From NCBI GenBank assembly GCA_963807085.1, contig CAWEBB010000008.1, positions 1-64,000 of the forward strand: a stretch of 64,000 bases of DNA. Reading direction: 5' to 3'. Source of the stretch: JACKII01 sp963807085. GTDB taxonomy: Bacteria; Pseudomonadota; Alphaproteobacteria; Bin95. The notes beneath the pieces are model-generated. The model worked only from the letters and a program-made list of their open reading frames with translations. It was not told the origin of the DNA and ran no database searches. Positions 19,988 to 29,813 of this stretch are shown piece after piece (the stretch's first letter is position 1; every line of letters starts with the position of its first letter). Both the position numbers and the translations under genes were made by a program.

Positions 19988-21464
19988 GCACGCTCCCCTC
20001 AACCTGGGACATGGAGGCCGATGTGGTCGTGGTCGGCTTCGGCGGGGCGGGCTTCGCCGCCTCCGTCACCGCGCACGACCTGGGCGCAGGACGTGCTGAT
20101 TCTGGAAAAGGCGCCCGAGGGCAAGCACGGCGGCAACACCAAGGTCGCTGGTCAAGGATATCTCAACACCTCCGACCCGGTAGAGCGCCGCCAAGTATCT
20201 GCGCGCGCTCTGCGGCCCCTACTCCGTGCCGGAGAAAATGGTGCTGGTCTGGGCGGACGAGATGTGCCGGAACAACGAGTGGCTCGCCAGCGTGGGCGCC
20301 GACCCGCAGGAGCACCAGCACCAGCCGGTCGGCATTGAGTTCCCGGACCTGCCCGGCGCCTTCTCGACCCACAAGTTCCATGACGGCCCGAAATACGGCT
20401 ACTCGCTCACCTGGAAGCGGTTCGAGAGCCTGGTGCGGGAGCGGCCGATCCGTATTGAGTTCGAGACGCCGGGCCGGGAATTAATCCAGGACGGCGCCAC
20501 CGGCGAAATCCGGGGCATATGGGCGGAACGCCCCGATGGCGAGCGCATTTCTGTGAAGGCGCGCAAGGGGGTGATCCTCACCTGCGGCGGCTTCGAGAAC
20601 AATCAGGAGATGATCCGCAACTACCTGCCGGGCGTGCCCTACTGCTACACCTCCGGCAGCCCTTTCAACACCGGCGACGGCGTTACCATGGGCCTCAGTG
20701 TCGGTCGGCGCGACCTCTGGCACATGAACAATTACGCCGGCCCCAGCATGGCGCTGAAGGTGCCGGAAATTCCGACGTCGCTCTCCATGCAGTCGTTGCA
20801 TTATTCCAAGATCGTCCCGGGCGGCATGATCGTCGTCGGCCCGGACGGACGCCGCTTTTGCGACGAGAAATTCAAGACCCGCCACGGCAAGGTGCCGAAA
20901 AACGGCGTCTGGCTGCCGCTCGCCACCCCCTGCCCGATGCACATGATCATCGACCAGCAGAACTTCGCCGCCGGCCCTCTGTACGACGGCCATCCGAGCC
21001 ACGGCTGGACCCAAATCGTCGAGCAGCCGGAATGGAGTGAGGACAACAGCGCCGAGGTCGCCAAGCGCTGGATTAGCGAGGGTGAGACTTTGGCGGCGTT
21101 GGCCATGCAAATCGGCCTGGACCCCACCGCACTCGAGGCCACGGTCGCCCGCTGGAACGGCATGGCCGCCGCCGGCGAGGATCGGGACTTCGGTCGCACC
21201 CTGATGCTGGAGCCCTTCGGCGGCGGCCCGTACTACGCCGTTGAACTCTCCCCCTCGATGCTGAACACCCAGGGCGGCCCGCGCCGGAACGAGCGGGCGG
21301 AGATCGTGCGCCCGAACGGCCAGCCCATCGGCAGGCTCTATTCGGCGGGCGAGTTGGGCTCCATCTACAGCTATCTCTACCAGGGCACCGGCAATATCGG
21401 CGAATGCCTGGCGTTCGGCCGGATCGCGGGCCGGAACGCCGCGGGCTTGGAGGTTTGGCGGTGA
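19984..21464 (+). CDS. FAD-dependent oxidoreductase (fumarate reductase/3-ketosteroid dehydrogenase-like), two frameshifts
   Basis: The N-terminus MSTLPSTWDMEADVVVVGFG then GAGFAAS is a dinucleotide-binding fold. The frame shifts near 20088 (one extra A, or two missing bases) to read VLILEKAPEGKHGGNTKVAG. It shifts again near 20186, where dropping one C restores VEAAKYLRALCGPYSVPE. An intact frame of more than 400 codons then runs to the end. The C-terminus SAGELGSIYSYLYQGTGNIG is the FAD-closing motif of the FrdA/KsdD/flavocytochrome c family. Such enzymes add or remove hydrogen across an activated C=C bond. It overlaps the hydroxyacid dehydrogenase by four bases, pointing to one pathway. 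Confidence 0.85.
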
Positions 21465-21652
21465 CCACCGCCCTTTGACAGCCTTAAGCAAAAAAAAGGG
21501 GCCTGCGGGCCTGGGCTTGCCCCCCTCCCGACACCACCAACATGGCTAGCGCCGGAGCGAACACCTCTTGGTCGCGGCCCGATCATGGCGCTATACTCGT
21601 GCCCAATAAACACCTCCGGGAGTTGCCCGGCCGCCCGGGCGATAACAAAGCC

Positions 21653-22803
21653 ATGAACCACGCTAAAGACATGCTCTATGGCCGCGAATCCGCCGCCATG
21701 GCCAAGTACCTGAAGGCGGGCGAGGCCCGCGCCTACGCGCTCGGCAATCGCGGGCCGGTCCGTTTCGGCAAGGACGGCAAGCTGCACCCCGACATTCTGG
21801 ACGCCTATCGGCGCTGCGGTTTCTACGTCTTCGAAGGCGTGTTCGATCAGGTCGAACTGGACCAGATCGAGGCCGACGTGCTCGACATCATGGAGCGGCT
21901 GCCGGTCGAACAGGGCTCGCCGGTGGACAAGCATGGCCGCCCGGCGCTCGCCCGCGACTGCACCGCGCCGACGCTGTTCTGGTCCAAGCCGCTGGCCGAT
22001 CCCTTCGGCGGCACCGACCTGGCGAACGGCCGCCACCCGGTCAAGATGTACGAGCCCCAGGCCGCCGTCGATGCACCGAAGGAAGTGGTCTATCTGATGC
22101 TCGGCACCCTGCAGTTCTCCGAAGCGCTGCTGCGAGCCTATGGCCATTCTTCAGTGATGCGCATCGCCGAGAGCATCAATGGCGAGGATTTCGTGCCCTT
22201 CACCGACGCCCTGTTCATCAAGGAGCCGGGCAAGGGCGCCTCCGTCGCCTGGCACCAGGATGGTGTCACCCATTGGGACAGTCCCGAATGGGACGAGGGC
22301 ATTCACGGTTTCAACATGATGCTGCAACTCTACGGCTGCACGGCGGCGAACGGCGTCTGGGTGGTGCCGGGCAGCCACAAGCATGGGCGGGCGGACATCA
22401 GGGCGCTGTGCGAGGCCGCCGGTTCGGAGCGCCTGCCGGACGCCGTGCCGATCATCGCCAATCCGGGCGACATGGCCGTCACCAACCGCCAGGCCCTGCA
22501 CGGCTCGTTCGCCAACACCAGCAAGGATTGGCGCGTGACCATCAACATGGGTTTCCATCGGCGCTCATCGGTGCTGGGGGTCGCGGGCGGCGGTCTGCAC
22601 GCCGCACCTGCCGTGTTCGACGAGGCCCGCATCCGCGAGCGCTCCCGCATAATCGGCTACGCGCTGGACGCCGGCGCCAATGGCGGCCGGAGGAAGCCGG
22701 CTATGTCTACAAGCCTTTCGCAAATGCCGGCCTGAAATACCGCTGGGACGAGGCGGCCAAGGCCTCCATGCACGACTACAACCTGCTGGACATGAGCATC
22801 TGA
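21653..22803 (+). CDS. Phytanoyl-CoA dioxygenase (PhyH) family oxygenase, frameshifted near its C-terminus
   Basis: A non-haem Fe(II)/2-oxoglutarate oxygenase of about 383 residues. The iron ligands are His and Asp in VAWHQDGVTHW and the distal His in ALHGSFANTSKDWR, and Arg of that segment probably binds 2-oxoglutarate. After IIGYALDA the frame ends prematurely. Adding one base around 22670-22690 continues into PEEAGYVYKPFANAG and LLDMSI with TGA at 22801-22803, a typical C-terminus. This is one of the few lesions here that needs an inserted rather than a removed base. The family hydroxylates many small molecules, so the substrate is open. Confidence 0.85.
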
Positions 22804-22840
22804 CCTGGCCATGCCGCCACCGCACGAGGAAACCCACGCC

Positions 22841-23265
22841 ATGACATCCAATCCCGCCTTTCGCTTCGACCATGTGCACATCATCGCCGAGGAACCGCAC
22901 AAGACCGCCCACTGGTATGTGGAAAAGCTCGGCGCGGAGATCACGGCGGACGACACGGTGCGCGGCGCGCCGCAGATCGCGGTCGCACTCGGCGGCATGA
23001 ACCTGCTGGTGCGTGGCAGACGCGACGGCGAGGAACCGCGCGACCCCGACAATTTCCGCGACTATGGCGACTTCTCCAGCCACAACCGCTGGGGGGCGGA
23101 TCATATCGGCTTTGCCTACGAGGGTGACCTCGCCGCCTATTGCGTGGAGTTGGAGGGCAAGGGCGTTCAGCTTCTCCGTGCCGCTCAAGACGAACCCGAC
23201 CGGCCTGAAGCTCTGCTTCATCGCGGCGCCCGGACGGCGTCAGCATCGAGCTGATTCAGCGGTAG
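22841..23265 (+). CDS. VOC-family metalloprotein, two frameshifts in the C-terminal third
   Basis: A glyoxalase/bleomycin-resistance fold protein of about 140 residues. The opening FRFDHVHIIAEEPHKTAHWY contains the first metal His, and RWGADHIGFAYEG the second module's His. Near 23170 an extra C breaks the frame; its removal gives KGVQFSVPLKTNPTGLKLCF. Near 23231 an extra G breaks it again; its removal gives IAAPDGVSIELIQR and TAG at 23263-23265, with the expected metal Glu in IEL. It follows the PhyH gene by 37 bases in the same direction and probably belongs to the same operon. Confidence 0.82.
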
Positions 23266-23342
23266 GTTGATCTGCGAAGCGCCAGAATTGATCCCGGCGC
23301 AACGCCGGAAAGGCGCGGCAGCGGTATCAGTTCCCGGAACCG

Positions 23343-24176
23343 TCAGCGCGCCTGAGCATGCACGAAATCTACGATCGCCTGCACCGCCCGCTTGGCATTT
23401 TCCGCCGCCGGGTCTTTGGCGATGAAAGCGTGGGTTTCGTCGGGGAATACTTCGTACTGAATTTGCCCGCCGGCGCCGCGATAGGTCTCGACGAAGCGGT
23501 CGGCCATGGTCGGGCCCAGATTGTCGTCGCGCGTGCCGACGATCAACAGCGCCAGCGGCAACTGCACGTCCTCGCCCCGCTCTAGAATGCGCTGGGGCGA
23601 GCCCTCGTCCATCGCCGCCGCATCCCGCCAAAAGGCATGATGGGCGCCCAACAGCCGCTCGTTGCCTTTGGCCTTCACCATCTCGTAGCGTGCCAGCGGG
23701 TCCGCCACCGGCCAGCACATCGCACAATAGGAAACGCGCGCGTCGATCCCTTCGCCGCCTTCGAGCTTCAGCGCCGCATAGCGCGGATCGGCAGGCCGCA
23801 TGGCCGCCAACATGACCAGATGCCCACCGCTGGAGGTGCCCAGCACGCCGACCTTGCCCGCATCCACCGACCAGCGGGACGCGTTCTGCTTGAACCAACG
23901 AATGGCGTAATTGATGTCGGCGAGCGTCACCGGATACACCCCTTTCGGCGGCATGCGGAAATCCAGCGCCAACACCACGGCGCCGCTTTCGGCGAGCGGC
24001 CGGTGGATGTCCTGGTTGGTCATGCGATCGTTCGCCGTCCACGCGCCGCCATGCACCTCCACCACGCCGGGAAACGGCCCTTTCCCTTGCGGGCGATACA
24101 GCCGCGCCAGCAATGCGTGGCCGTCCGGTTCCGCGTATACTAGGTCTTCGACTATAGTCCCGTAGCGTTCTGCCAT
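23343..24176 (-). CDS. Alpha/beta hydrolase of the hormone-sensitive-lipase type
   Basis: A soluble esterase of 277 residues. The oxyanion motif HGGAW is at 42-46, the nucleophile elbow GTSSGG has Ser115, the acid probably lies in VGTRDDNLGP and the His in PDETHAF. This is the HSL/GDXG arrangement. It is transcribed towards the VOC gene from the opposite strand and faces the TauD-type gene across 181 bases. A carboxylester or lactone substrate linked to the neighbouring oxygenases is plausible but not shown. Confidence 0.9.
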   Translation of the reverse strand: MAERYGTIVEDLVYAEPDGHALLARLYRPQGKGPFPGVVEVHGGAWTANDRMTNQDIHRPLAESGAVVLALDFRMPPKGVYPVTLADINYAIRWFKQNASRWSVDAGKVGVLGTSSGGHLVMLAAMRPADPRYAALKLEGGEGIDARVSYCAMCWPVADPLARYEMVKAKGNERLLGAHHAFWRDAAAMDEGSPQRILERGEDVQLPLALLIVGTRDDNLGPTMADRFVETYRGAGGQIQYEVFPDETHAFIAKDPAAENAKRAVQAIVDFVHAQAR

Positions 24177-24357
24177 CGCTACCGTTTCCTCTGTTCGTGG
24201 CCTGCGGTGCTCAGCTTATCGTCGCCCGCTGCACCTGTCCCGCAAAACCGTCGGCACGACGGTCCGCATTCGCTTTCCAGCGATCGCCAAACGCTCTAGG
24301 ATTTGGGTCAATGTCGACGGGCGCAGACCATAGAGCCCATCATAGAGGATACCTGCC

Positions 24358-25251
24358 ATGGCCAAGAACAGCTGGAATATCCGCCGCCTGTCCTCCGCAC
24401 TCGGTGCAGAGATCACCGGCCTGAAACTCGCCGAGGCGGACGACGCCGACGTTGCTCAGATCAAGCGCCTGCTGGACGAGAACATGGTCCTGTTCTTCCC
24501 CGGCCAGCACATGGCGGCCGACGAGCAGATCGCCTTCGGCCGGCATTTCGGCAAACTGGAGGGCCACCCGAACCTAAAAGAGCGGAACGCCAAGGAGCAT
24601 CCCGAAATCTTTCGCTTGGCCGCAAGCGAGGGCGGGATTGCCGACGAATGGCACACCGACCTGACCTTCATGAAGCATCCGGCGCTGATGTCGATCCTGA
24701 ACATGAAGCAATGCCCGGAGGTCGGCGGTGACACCATGTGGGCGAACCTGGTCGCGGCATACGAGGGTCTCTCCCCGCCGCTGCAGGATTTGTGTGACGG
24801 CCTCAGCGCGCTGCACGACGCCCACCCGCACGACCGGGCCGACCGCATGCACATTCATCCGCTGGTGCGCGTCGACGCGGAGACGGGCCGGAAAGCGCTC
24901 TATGTCAGCGAGCACTTCACCCGCCGGATCGTCGAGATGAACGCGCAGGAAAGCGACCACCTGCTCGCATACCTGACCCGGTGGGTGCAGCAGCCGGCCT
25001 TCACCGTGCGCTATCATTGGACGCCCGGCACCATCGGCATGTGGGACAACCGCTTCACCCAGCACTATGTGGTGAACGATTTCGTCGGCGAGCGCGTGAT
25101 CGAGCGCGTGACCGTGATGGGCGACACTGTCACCGGCAATCATCCCCGCTGGCGGCCGTATACGGAGCAGGCCAAGACCTCGGCCATGACCCGCCATGAC
25201 CGACAGCTTCTGCGCCATTTGAAGGAAAGCCGCCTGCAAGCGGCGGAATAG
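24358..25251 (+). CDS. TauD/TfdA-family 2-oxoglutarate dioxygenase
   Basis: An Fe(II)/2-oxoglutarate dioxygenase of 297 residues. The facial triad starts with His99 and Asp101 in EWHTDLTF and ends with the His of NRFTQHYVVNDF; an Arg in the following ERVIERVTVMGD probably binds the 2-oxoglutarate carboxylate. The size matches taurine and 2,4-D dioxygenases. The ATG follows AGAGGATACC. Members release sulfite from sulfonates or cleave aryl-ether herbicides, but many act on other acids; no sulfonate transporter is adjacent, so taurine is not a strong guess. Confidence 0.92.
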   Translation: MAKNSWNIRRLSSALGAEITGLKLAEADDADVAQIKRLLDENMVLFFPGQHMAADEQIAFGRHFGKLEGHPNLKERNAKEHPEIFRLAASEGGIADEWHTDLTFMKHPALMSILNMKQCPEVGGDTMWANLVAAYEGLSPPLQDLCDGLSALHDAHPHDRADRMHIHPLVRVDAETGRKALYVSEHFTRRIVEMNAQESDHLLAYLTRWVQQPAFTVRYHWTPGTIGMWDNRFTQHYVVNDFVGERVIERVTVMGDTVTGNHPRWRPYTEQAKTSAMTRHDRQLLRHLKESRLQAAE

Positions 25252-25274
25252 TCCCGGTCACGGCGGATTGGACG

Positions 25275-26480
25275 TTAAGGTGCAGCGCGCCGCCGCTGCT
25301 GCCTCAACCAAAGCGCCGCCAGCAGCGAGAGCAGCAGCAAGGGCAACGCGCCCAGATTTACCCAGGTCCAGCCGAAGGCATGCATGAGGATGCCGGACGA
25401 CATGGCTCCAAGCGCGACCACGGAAAATATGATGAAGTTGGTTGCGGCCTGGGTCTTGGCGCGCTCCGCCGGCGTGTTCGCCTCGGTCAGCAGGTTGGTC
25501 GACGCGGTGAAGGCGAAATTCCAGCCGAGCCCCAGCAGGGCCATCGCCGCCCAGAAGTTCAAGACCTCTTCACCGGCGAGCGCGATCAGAATGCAGATGG
25601 CCTGCAAGCCGATGCCGATCGCGATCACCCTAGTAACACCCAGCCAGCGAATGACCGAGCCGGTGAAGAACCCTGGCGCATACATAAAAAAGATGTGCCA
25701 CTCGATCACCAGCGCCGTGGACGAGAACATGTGCTGGGCATGATGCATGGCGAGCGGCGTAGAAGTCATGAGCAGGTTCATCACCGCCTGCCCTACCGTG
25801 GCGCAGAGCGTGGCCACGATAAAGACTGGCTGGCGCATGATCTGACCGATGGGCCGCCCGCCCTCATTCGCCTCTTCGGGCGTGAGTTTCGGAATATCGA
25901 CCGCCATGACAACCAGACCGCTCAGGATGGTCAACGCGACCAGGAAGCCATAGGACGCCATGAAAGGCCGGTCAGCGACCATGTGTTCGCCGAGCTTGGC
26001 CAGTTCCGGCCCGACAAAGGCCGCGACCAGGCCACCCGTCAGCACCAGCGAAATCGCGCGGCTCTTGAAATCTTCAGAGGCGACATCGGCCGCGGCGAAG
26101 CGGTAAAGCTGGGCAAAGCCCGAAAAGAAGCCGAACAGCAGCGCGCCCAGGCAAAAGAGCAAAAACCCCGCCGTCTCGATCCCCCAGATACAGGCGAGGC
26201 CGCCGGCGACACCGATGGCGGAGCCTGCCGCAAAGCCCGGCCCGCGGCCGATGCGCCGCATCAGCAGCGACGCCGGGATGCTGGCCGCCGCCGTGCCGAC
26301 CACCGCCAGGAAGATGGGCACGGTCGACAACGCCTTGTCCGGCGCGATCTGATAGGCGATCAGCGGGCTGGTCGCGACCAGCAGCGAGCGGCCGGAATTG
26401 TAGAGCATCTGGCAGGTCGCCAGCACCGCCACATTGCGCCAGTCACGCCGCCGCCCGGTTTGCATGTCCGCTGAACTCAT
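25275..26480 (-). CDS. MFS transporter
   Basis: A 401-residue inner-membrane protein with about 12 hydrophobic helices in two halves joined by a charged loop (PKLTPEEANEGGRPIGQIMRQ). LLMRRIGRGPGFAAGSAIG between helices 2 and 3 is the usual MFS cytoplasmic loop motif in a modified form. Its last codons lie 23 bases from the end of the convergent TauD gene. No substrate can be read from the sequence; secondary efflux or uptake of a small organic molecule is the family role. Confidence 0.9.
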   Translation of the reverse strand: MSSADMQTGRRRDWRNVAVLATCQMLYNSGRSLLVATSPLIAYQIAPDKALSTVPIFLAVVGTAAASIPASLLMRRIGRGPGFAAGSAIGVAGGLACIWGIETAGFLLFCLGALLFGFFSGFAQLYRFAAADVASEDFKSRAISLVLTGGLVAAFVGPELAKLGEHMVADRPFMASYGFLVALTILSGLVVMAVDIPKLTPEEANEGGRPIGQIMRQPVFIVATLCATVGQAVMNLLMTSTPLAMHHAQHMFSSTALVIEWHIFFMYAPGFFTGSVIRWLGVTRVIAIGIGLQAICILIALAGEEVLNFWAAMALLGLGWNFAFTASTNLLTEANTPAERAKTQAATNFIIFSVVALGAMSSGILMHAFGWTWVNLGALPLLLLSLLAALWLRQQRRRAAP

Positions 26481-26520
26481 CCCCTACTCGGTAGTGCACT
26501 TGCTACCAGCGGACAACCCC

Positions 26521-26552
26521 ACACGCCGTCATTGTCCGGGCTTGGCCCGCGG
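26521..26552. repeat. Partial copy of a dispersed palindromic repeat
   Basis: The stretch begins CGTCATTGTCCGGGCTTGGC and contains the hairpin CGGGC-TTG-GCCCG. It resembles the intergenic element with a CGTCATxxCCGGGCTTG core that is common in alphaproteobacterial genomes. It lies between the start of the MFS gene and the end of the Usp-like gene and could also act as a weak transcription stop. Confidence 0.45.
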
Positions 26553-26561
26553 CGGTCGTTG

Positions 26562-27362
26562 CTAGGCGTTGCCCAGCAGCAACAACTCCCGCTCATCGAA
26601 CAGCAGCAGGCTGCCTTTGTACTGATTGACGAGGTCGACGATCCTGGTGCCTTGCCCCATAAAGAGCGTGTTTAACTCGACGCGCTCGAGTTCATCGCCC
26701 AGTCCGCGCCGCACGGCCTGCAGTCGTTCTTCTACCTCCGCCGGTGCGCCAGCGTAGACGATAACCTGACAGCGAACGTCAAGCGCCGAAGAAAATTCCA
26801 GCGCTGCCTGCAGCGGCCAAGGCTCTCCCTTCGAGAACAGAACGATACCGGCCGGGTGCTCCCCGTTGCGATGCCAAATTCCGAACAGTGTATTCCGCCC
26901 CGCCAGGCGCAGAATGTTCACGATGAGCCGGGGCCGCAAGACCAGGGACGGATCCAGCAAAAGCAGGTCATGCGGGACGATTGCCGGCGGCACCGCGGCC
27001 CCGCCCTCCTCCTCCCCTGGCGGTAAATCCACCGAACTTTCGATCTCGATCGACCAGCGCAGGGACGCGGTCCGGCAAATTCTGTCCACGTGATCCCGCA
27101 GCCGCGACGCCTTGGCCCGATAGGCGGCCTCCAGCATCGCCACGTCAAACGTGCCGACGACGCCGGTGTGAAACGAGACCGTGCGCGTAATGGGCAGCGC
27201 CGCGGCGGCCAGCGCGTCGGCATCCCGCAGGAACACGGCGCGCAACTCGGCGTGCAGTTCCCGCGCGATGGCCGCCCCCAAATCCAGTGTTTGCCACGTT
27301 CGTTCATCCGCCTGTACCGGAAAGACGATCCGTGCAAACGGGGATACCATCGGCCTGCGCAT
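26562..27362 (-). CDS. Universal-stress-like protein encoded directly after a Lon-like protease
   Basis: A 266-residue soluble protein with two halves of alternating beta strands and helices. FARIVFPVQADERTWQTLDLG opens like a Usp/HUP domain; the second half has AGIVLFSKGEPWPLQAALEF and ends LVNQYKGSLLLFDERELLLL. The ATP-loop G-2x-G-9x-G of ATP-binding Usp proteins is not evident. Its ATG lies three bases after the stop of the Lon-like gene, so the pair is almost certainly co-transcribed. I infer a stress-linked partner or substrate adaptor of that protease, but function is unknown. Confidence 0.68.
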   Translation of the reverse strand: MRRPMVSPFARIVFPVQADERTWQTLDLGAAIARELHAELRAVFLRDADALAAAALPITRTVSFHTGVVGTFDVAMLEAAYRAKASRLRDHVDRICRTASLRWSIEIESSVDLPPGEEEGGAAVPPAIVPHDLLLLDPSLVLRPRLIVNILRLAGRNTLFGIWHRNGEHPAGIVLFSKGEPWPLQAALEFSSALDVRCQVIVYAGAPAEVEERLQAVRRGLGDELERVELNTLFMGQGTRIVDLVNQYKGSLLLFDERELLLLGNA

Positions 27363-27365
27363 TGC

Positions 27366-29813
27366 CTATTCCTCCTTCGCAGCCTCGGCGCGCTGCTCCT
27401 GCGCCGCTGCCGCAAACTTCAGCCGGACATTGGCGAATTCCTCAAGCCTGGCCGCAACCTTTGCATTGAACGAGCCTTCCGGAAAGTCGCCGTCGGCGTC
27501 CGCTTCGCCCGCCTCAAGGCCCGACAGAGTGTGAATCGCCTCCTCCACCGTGCGGACGGCATGGATTGCGAACTCGCCGCGCTCCACGGCCTCCACCACC
27601 CGCTCCGCCAGCATCAGATGGCGCACATTGGTGGCCGGAATCAATACGCCCTGCTTGCCCGTCAAACCATGGGCGTCGCACACATCGAAGAAGCCTTCGA
27701 TCTTTTCATTGACGCCTCCGATCGCCTGAACGCGCCCGGTTTGATCGACAGAGCCGGTCATCGCGAACGATTGGGAAAGGGGTACGTCACCGATAGCGGA
27801 AAGCAGGGTGATCAACTCCGCCGCAGATGCGCTGTCGCCGTCCACGCCGCCATAGGATTGCTCGAACACCAGGGTCGCCGAAACCGACAGCGGCATGCCG
27901 GTGCCGAACTTCGCCCCCAGATAGCCTGAAAGGATCATCACGCCCTTGGAGTGCAACGGCCCACCCAACTTCACCTCGCGCTCGATATCCAGCACGTTTC
28001 CGGTGCCGAGCCGCACGCTCGCCGTGATCCGGCTCGGCCGCCCGAATGCGAAGTCGCCGATCTGTGCGACGGAAAGGCCGTTCATCTGGCCGACGGCCTC
28101 GCCATCGGTCTCGATCCGGATGGTGCCTTTGGCAATTTCCTCCTGAATGCGCTCGCGGATCCGGTCGAAGCGGAACTCGCGTTGTTGCAGCGCCTTCACC
28201 AGGTCCTCCAACGCGACCTTTTCGCGTCCCTGCTGGCCGGCCCAGAAGTCCGCTTCAATTAGAATATCGCGCAGAGTCTCGGTATGCAGCGACAGCTTTG
28301 CGGCATCAGAAGCCAGCCTTGCCGCATGCTCGCACAGCCGGGCGACGGCGGGCGCCGAAATTGGCCGAATTTCAGCGTTCGCGGTAATGCCGGCAATGAC
28401 CCGCACAAACTCATCCAGGATCTCGTCGGAACGCTGCACCTCCTCGTCGAAGTCGGCCAGCACTTTGAAAAGATTCCCGAATTCGGGGTCGGCCTGACTG
28501 AGCAGATAATAGACATACCGGTCGCCGATCAACACCACCTTCACGTCCAGCGGAATACATTCCGGTTGCAACGTGATCGTGCTCGGCAGGCCGTACATCT
28601 GGGCGAGCGGCTCGATCTCGATCATGCTGCCGCGCAGCGCCTGCTTCAGCCCTTCATAGGCCATGGGACGCGTCAGCAGGCGGCGCGCATCGATAATCAG
28701 ATAGCCGCCGTTAGCCTCGTGCAGGGCGCCGGGGCGGATCAGATTGAAGTCGGTGACGAGCGCGCCCATTTCCGAGCGGTGCTCGATGCGCCCGATCAGG
28801 CGGTCATAGGTGGGGTTGTCCTCGTGAATGACGGGGGCATGGGTCAGTTCGGAACTGTCGACCAACAGATTGACGCCATAGCGGCGCAGCAGCGGATTGT
28901 TGGCGGCCTGCTCCCCGCTCGGCCGTTCCGCACCGGGTGTCTGTTGAGCCTGCGCCGTCATCGCCAGAATACGGTCTGCATTGGCTAGGATGTCGGCTCT
29001 CAGCGCCTCCAAATGCTCCGGGATCTCCGGAACATCGCCGTAGCTGGTCTGCAAGGTGCGGATCAAACCACTAACGGCATAGGTGGCAGTTTCCTGGTTC
29101 AGTTCCCGAATTTTGTCCTGGGCTTGCTTCATCAAGGCCGGCATTTCTTGAAGTACGCTCTGCAGTTTTTGCTGCAACTCCTTGATTGTGTTTTCCAATT
29201 GGGTGCGCTGCTCCTCGGACAACGCCTGAAAGACCTCGGGCTGCATGACGGCACCGTTATGCAGAGGCGCGAACGAAAATCCCATGGGCGTCCGCAGGAA
29301 CGCGATCGAACTCTCCTTTGCTTCCCTCTCGATGGCGCTGAAGGCCTCTTCCTGGCGGTCCTTCAGTTCCTGCTCAATCAACTGGCGGCGCGTACGGTAT
29401 TCCTCACCCTCGAACGTGGCGGTCAACGCCTCTTTCAGGTCGTCGACCAGTTGCTCCATGTCCGCCTTGAATGCACGTCCCCGGCCATGGGGCAGGCGCA
29501 ACACGTTCGGAATATGCGGCTGGTCGAAATTGTAAACATAACACCAAGCATCCGGCGCCGGTTCCTTGGCAGCCTGTTGCTGTATAAGGTATTCGACCAG
29601 TTCCTTCTTGCCGATACCGTCCGCGCCGGTCGCGAAAATGTTGTATTCGGGCCGCCGCACCGCGATGCCGAACTGCAATGCCTGGGTGGAGCGGCCGCTG
29701 CCGTCGATTCGGACCAACGGCTCGAGTTCACTGGTCGACGAAAAGCCGAGCGAATCCGGTTCACAGCGCCATCTCAGGGCGGACGCGGGCAAAGGCTGGG
29801 GGACGTCTGGCAT
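27366..29813 (-). CDS. Lon-like ATP-dependent protease (AAA_32/LonB-like group)
   Basis: An 815-residue protein with an AAA-like N-terminal half, a glutamine-rich coiled coil (about 120-260) and a C-terminal Lon-type Ser-Lys protease domain. The dyad is Ser661 in GVDGDSASAAEL and Lys704 in GGVNEKIEGF, spaced 43 residues as in classical Lon. The nucleotide loop is GADGIGKKE, with Lys where the P-loop usually has Ser or Thr, and GGYLIIDARRLL takes the Walker B place; both are usual for this divergent group. The start at 29813 is chosen because the upstream frame is unconserved and lies in the divergent promoter region. It heads a two-gene operon with the Usp-like gene. Confidence 0.9.
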   Translation of the reverse strand: MPDVPQPLPASALRWRCEPDSLGFSSTSELEPLVRIDGSGRSTQALQFGIAVRRPEYNIFATGADGIGKKELVEYLIQQQAAKEPAPDAWCYVYNFDQPHIPNVLRLPHGRGRAFKADMEQLVDDLKEALTATFEGEEYRTRRQLIEQELKDRQEEAFSAIEREAKESSIAFLRTPMGFSFAPLHNGAVMQPEVFQALSEEQRTQLENTIKELQQKLQSVLQEMPALMKQAQDKIRELNQETATYAVSGLIRTLQTSYGDVPEIPEHLEALRADILANADRILAMTAQAQQTPGAERPSGEQAANNPLLRRYGVNLLVDSSELTHAPVIHEDNPTYDRLIGRIEHRSEMGALVTDFNLIRPGALHEANGGYLIIDARRLLTRPMAYEGLKQALRGSMIEIEPLAQMYGLPSTITLQPECIPLDVKVVLIGDRYVYYLLSQADPEFGNLFKVLADFDEEVQRSDEILDEFVRVIAGITANAEIRPISAPAVARLCEHAARLASDAAKLSLHTETLRDILIEADFWAGQQGREKVALEDLVKALQQREFRFDRIRERIQEEIAKGTIRIETDGEAVGQMNGLSVAQIGDFAFGRPSRITASVRLGTGNVLDIEREVKLGGPLHSKGVMILSGYLGAKFGTGMPLSVSATLVFEQSYGGVDGDSASAAELITLLSAIGDVPLSQSFAMTGSVDQTGRVQAIGGVNEKIEGFFDVCDAHGLTGKQGVLIPATNVRHLMLAERVVEAVERGEFAIHAVRTVEEAIHTLSGLEAGEADADGDFPEGSFNAKVAARLEEFANVRLKFAAAAQEQRAEAAKEE

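Noticed and set aside
21488..21535. GC-rich inverted segment next to a run of seven A after the FAD gene
   Set aside because: On the plus strand there is no T run after the stem, and no minus-strand gene ends there.
25380..26474. 364-codon plus-strand frame opposite the MFS transporter
   Set aside because: Charged low-complexity translation with no hydrophobic or conserved pattern; reverse of the transporter.
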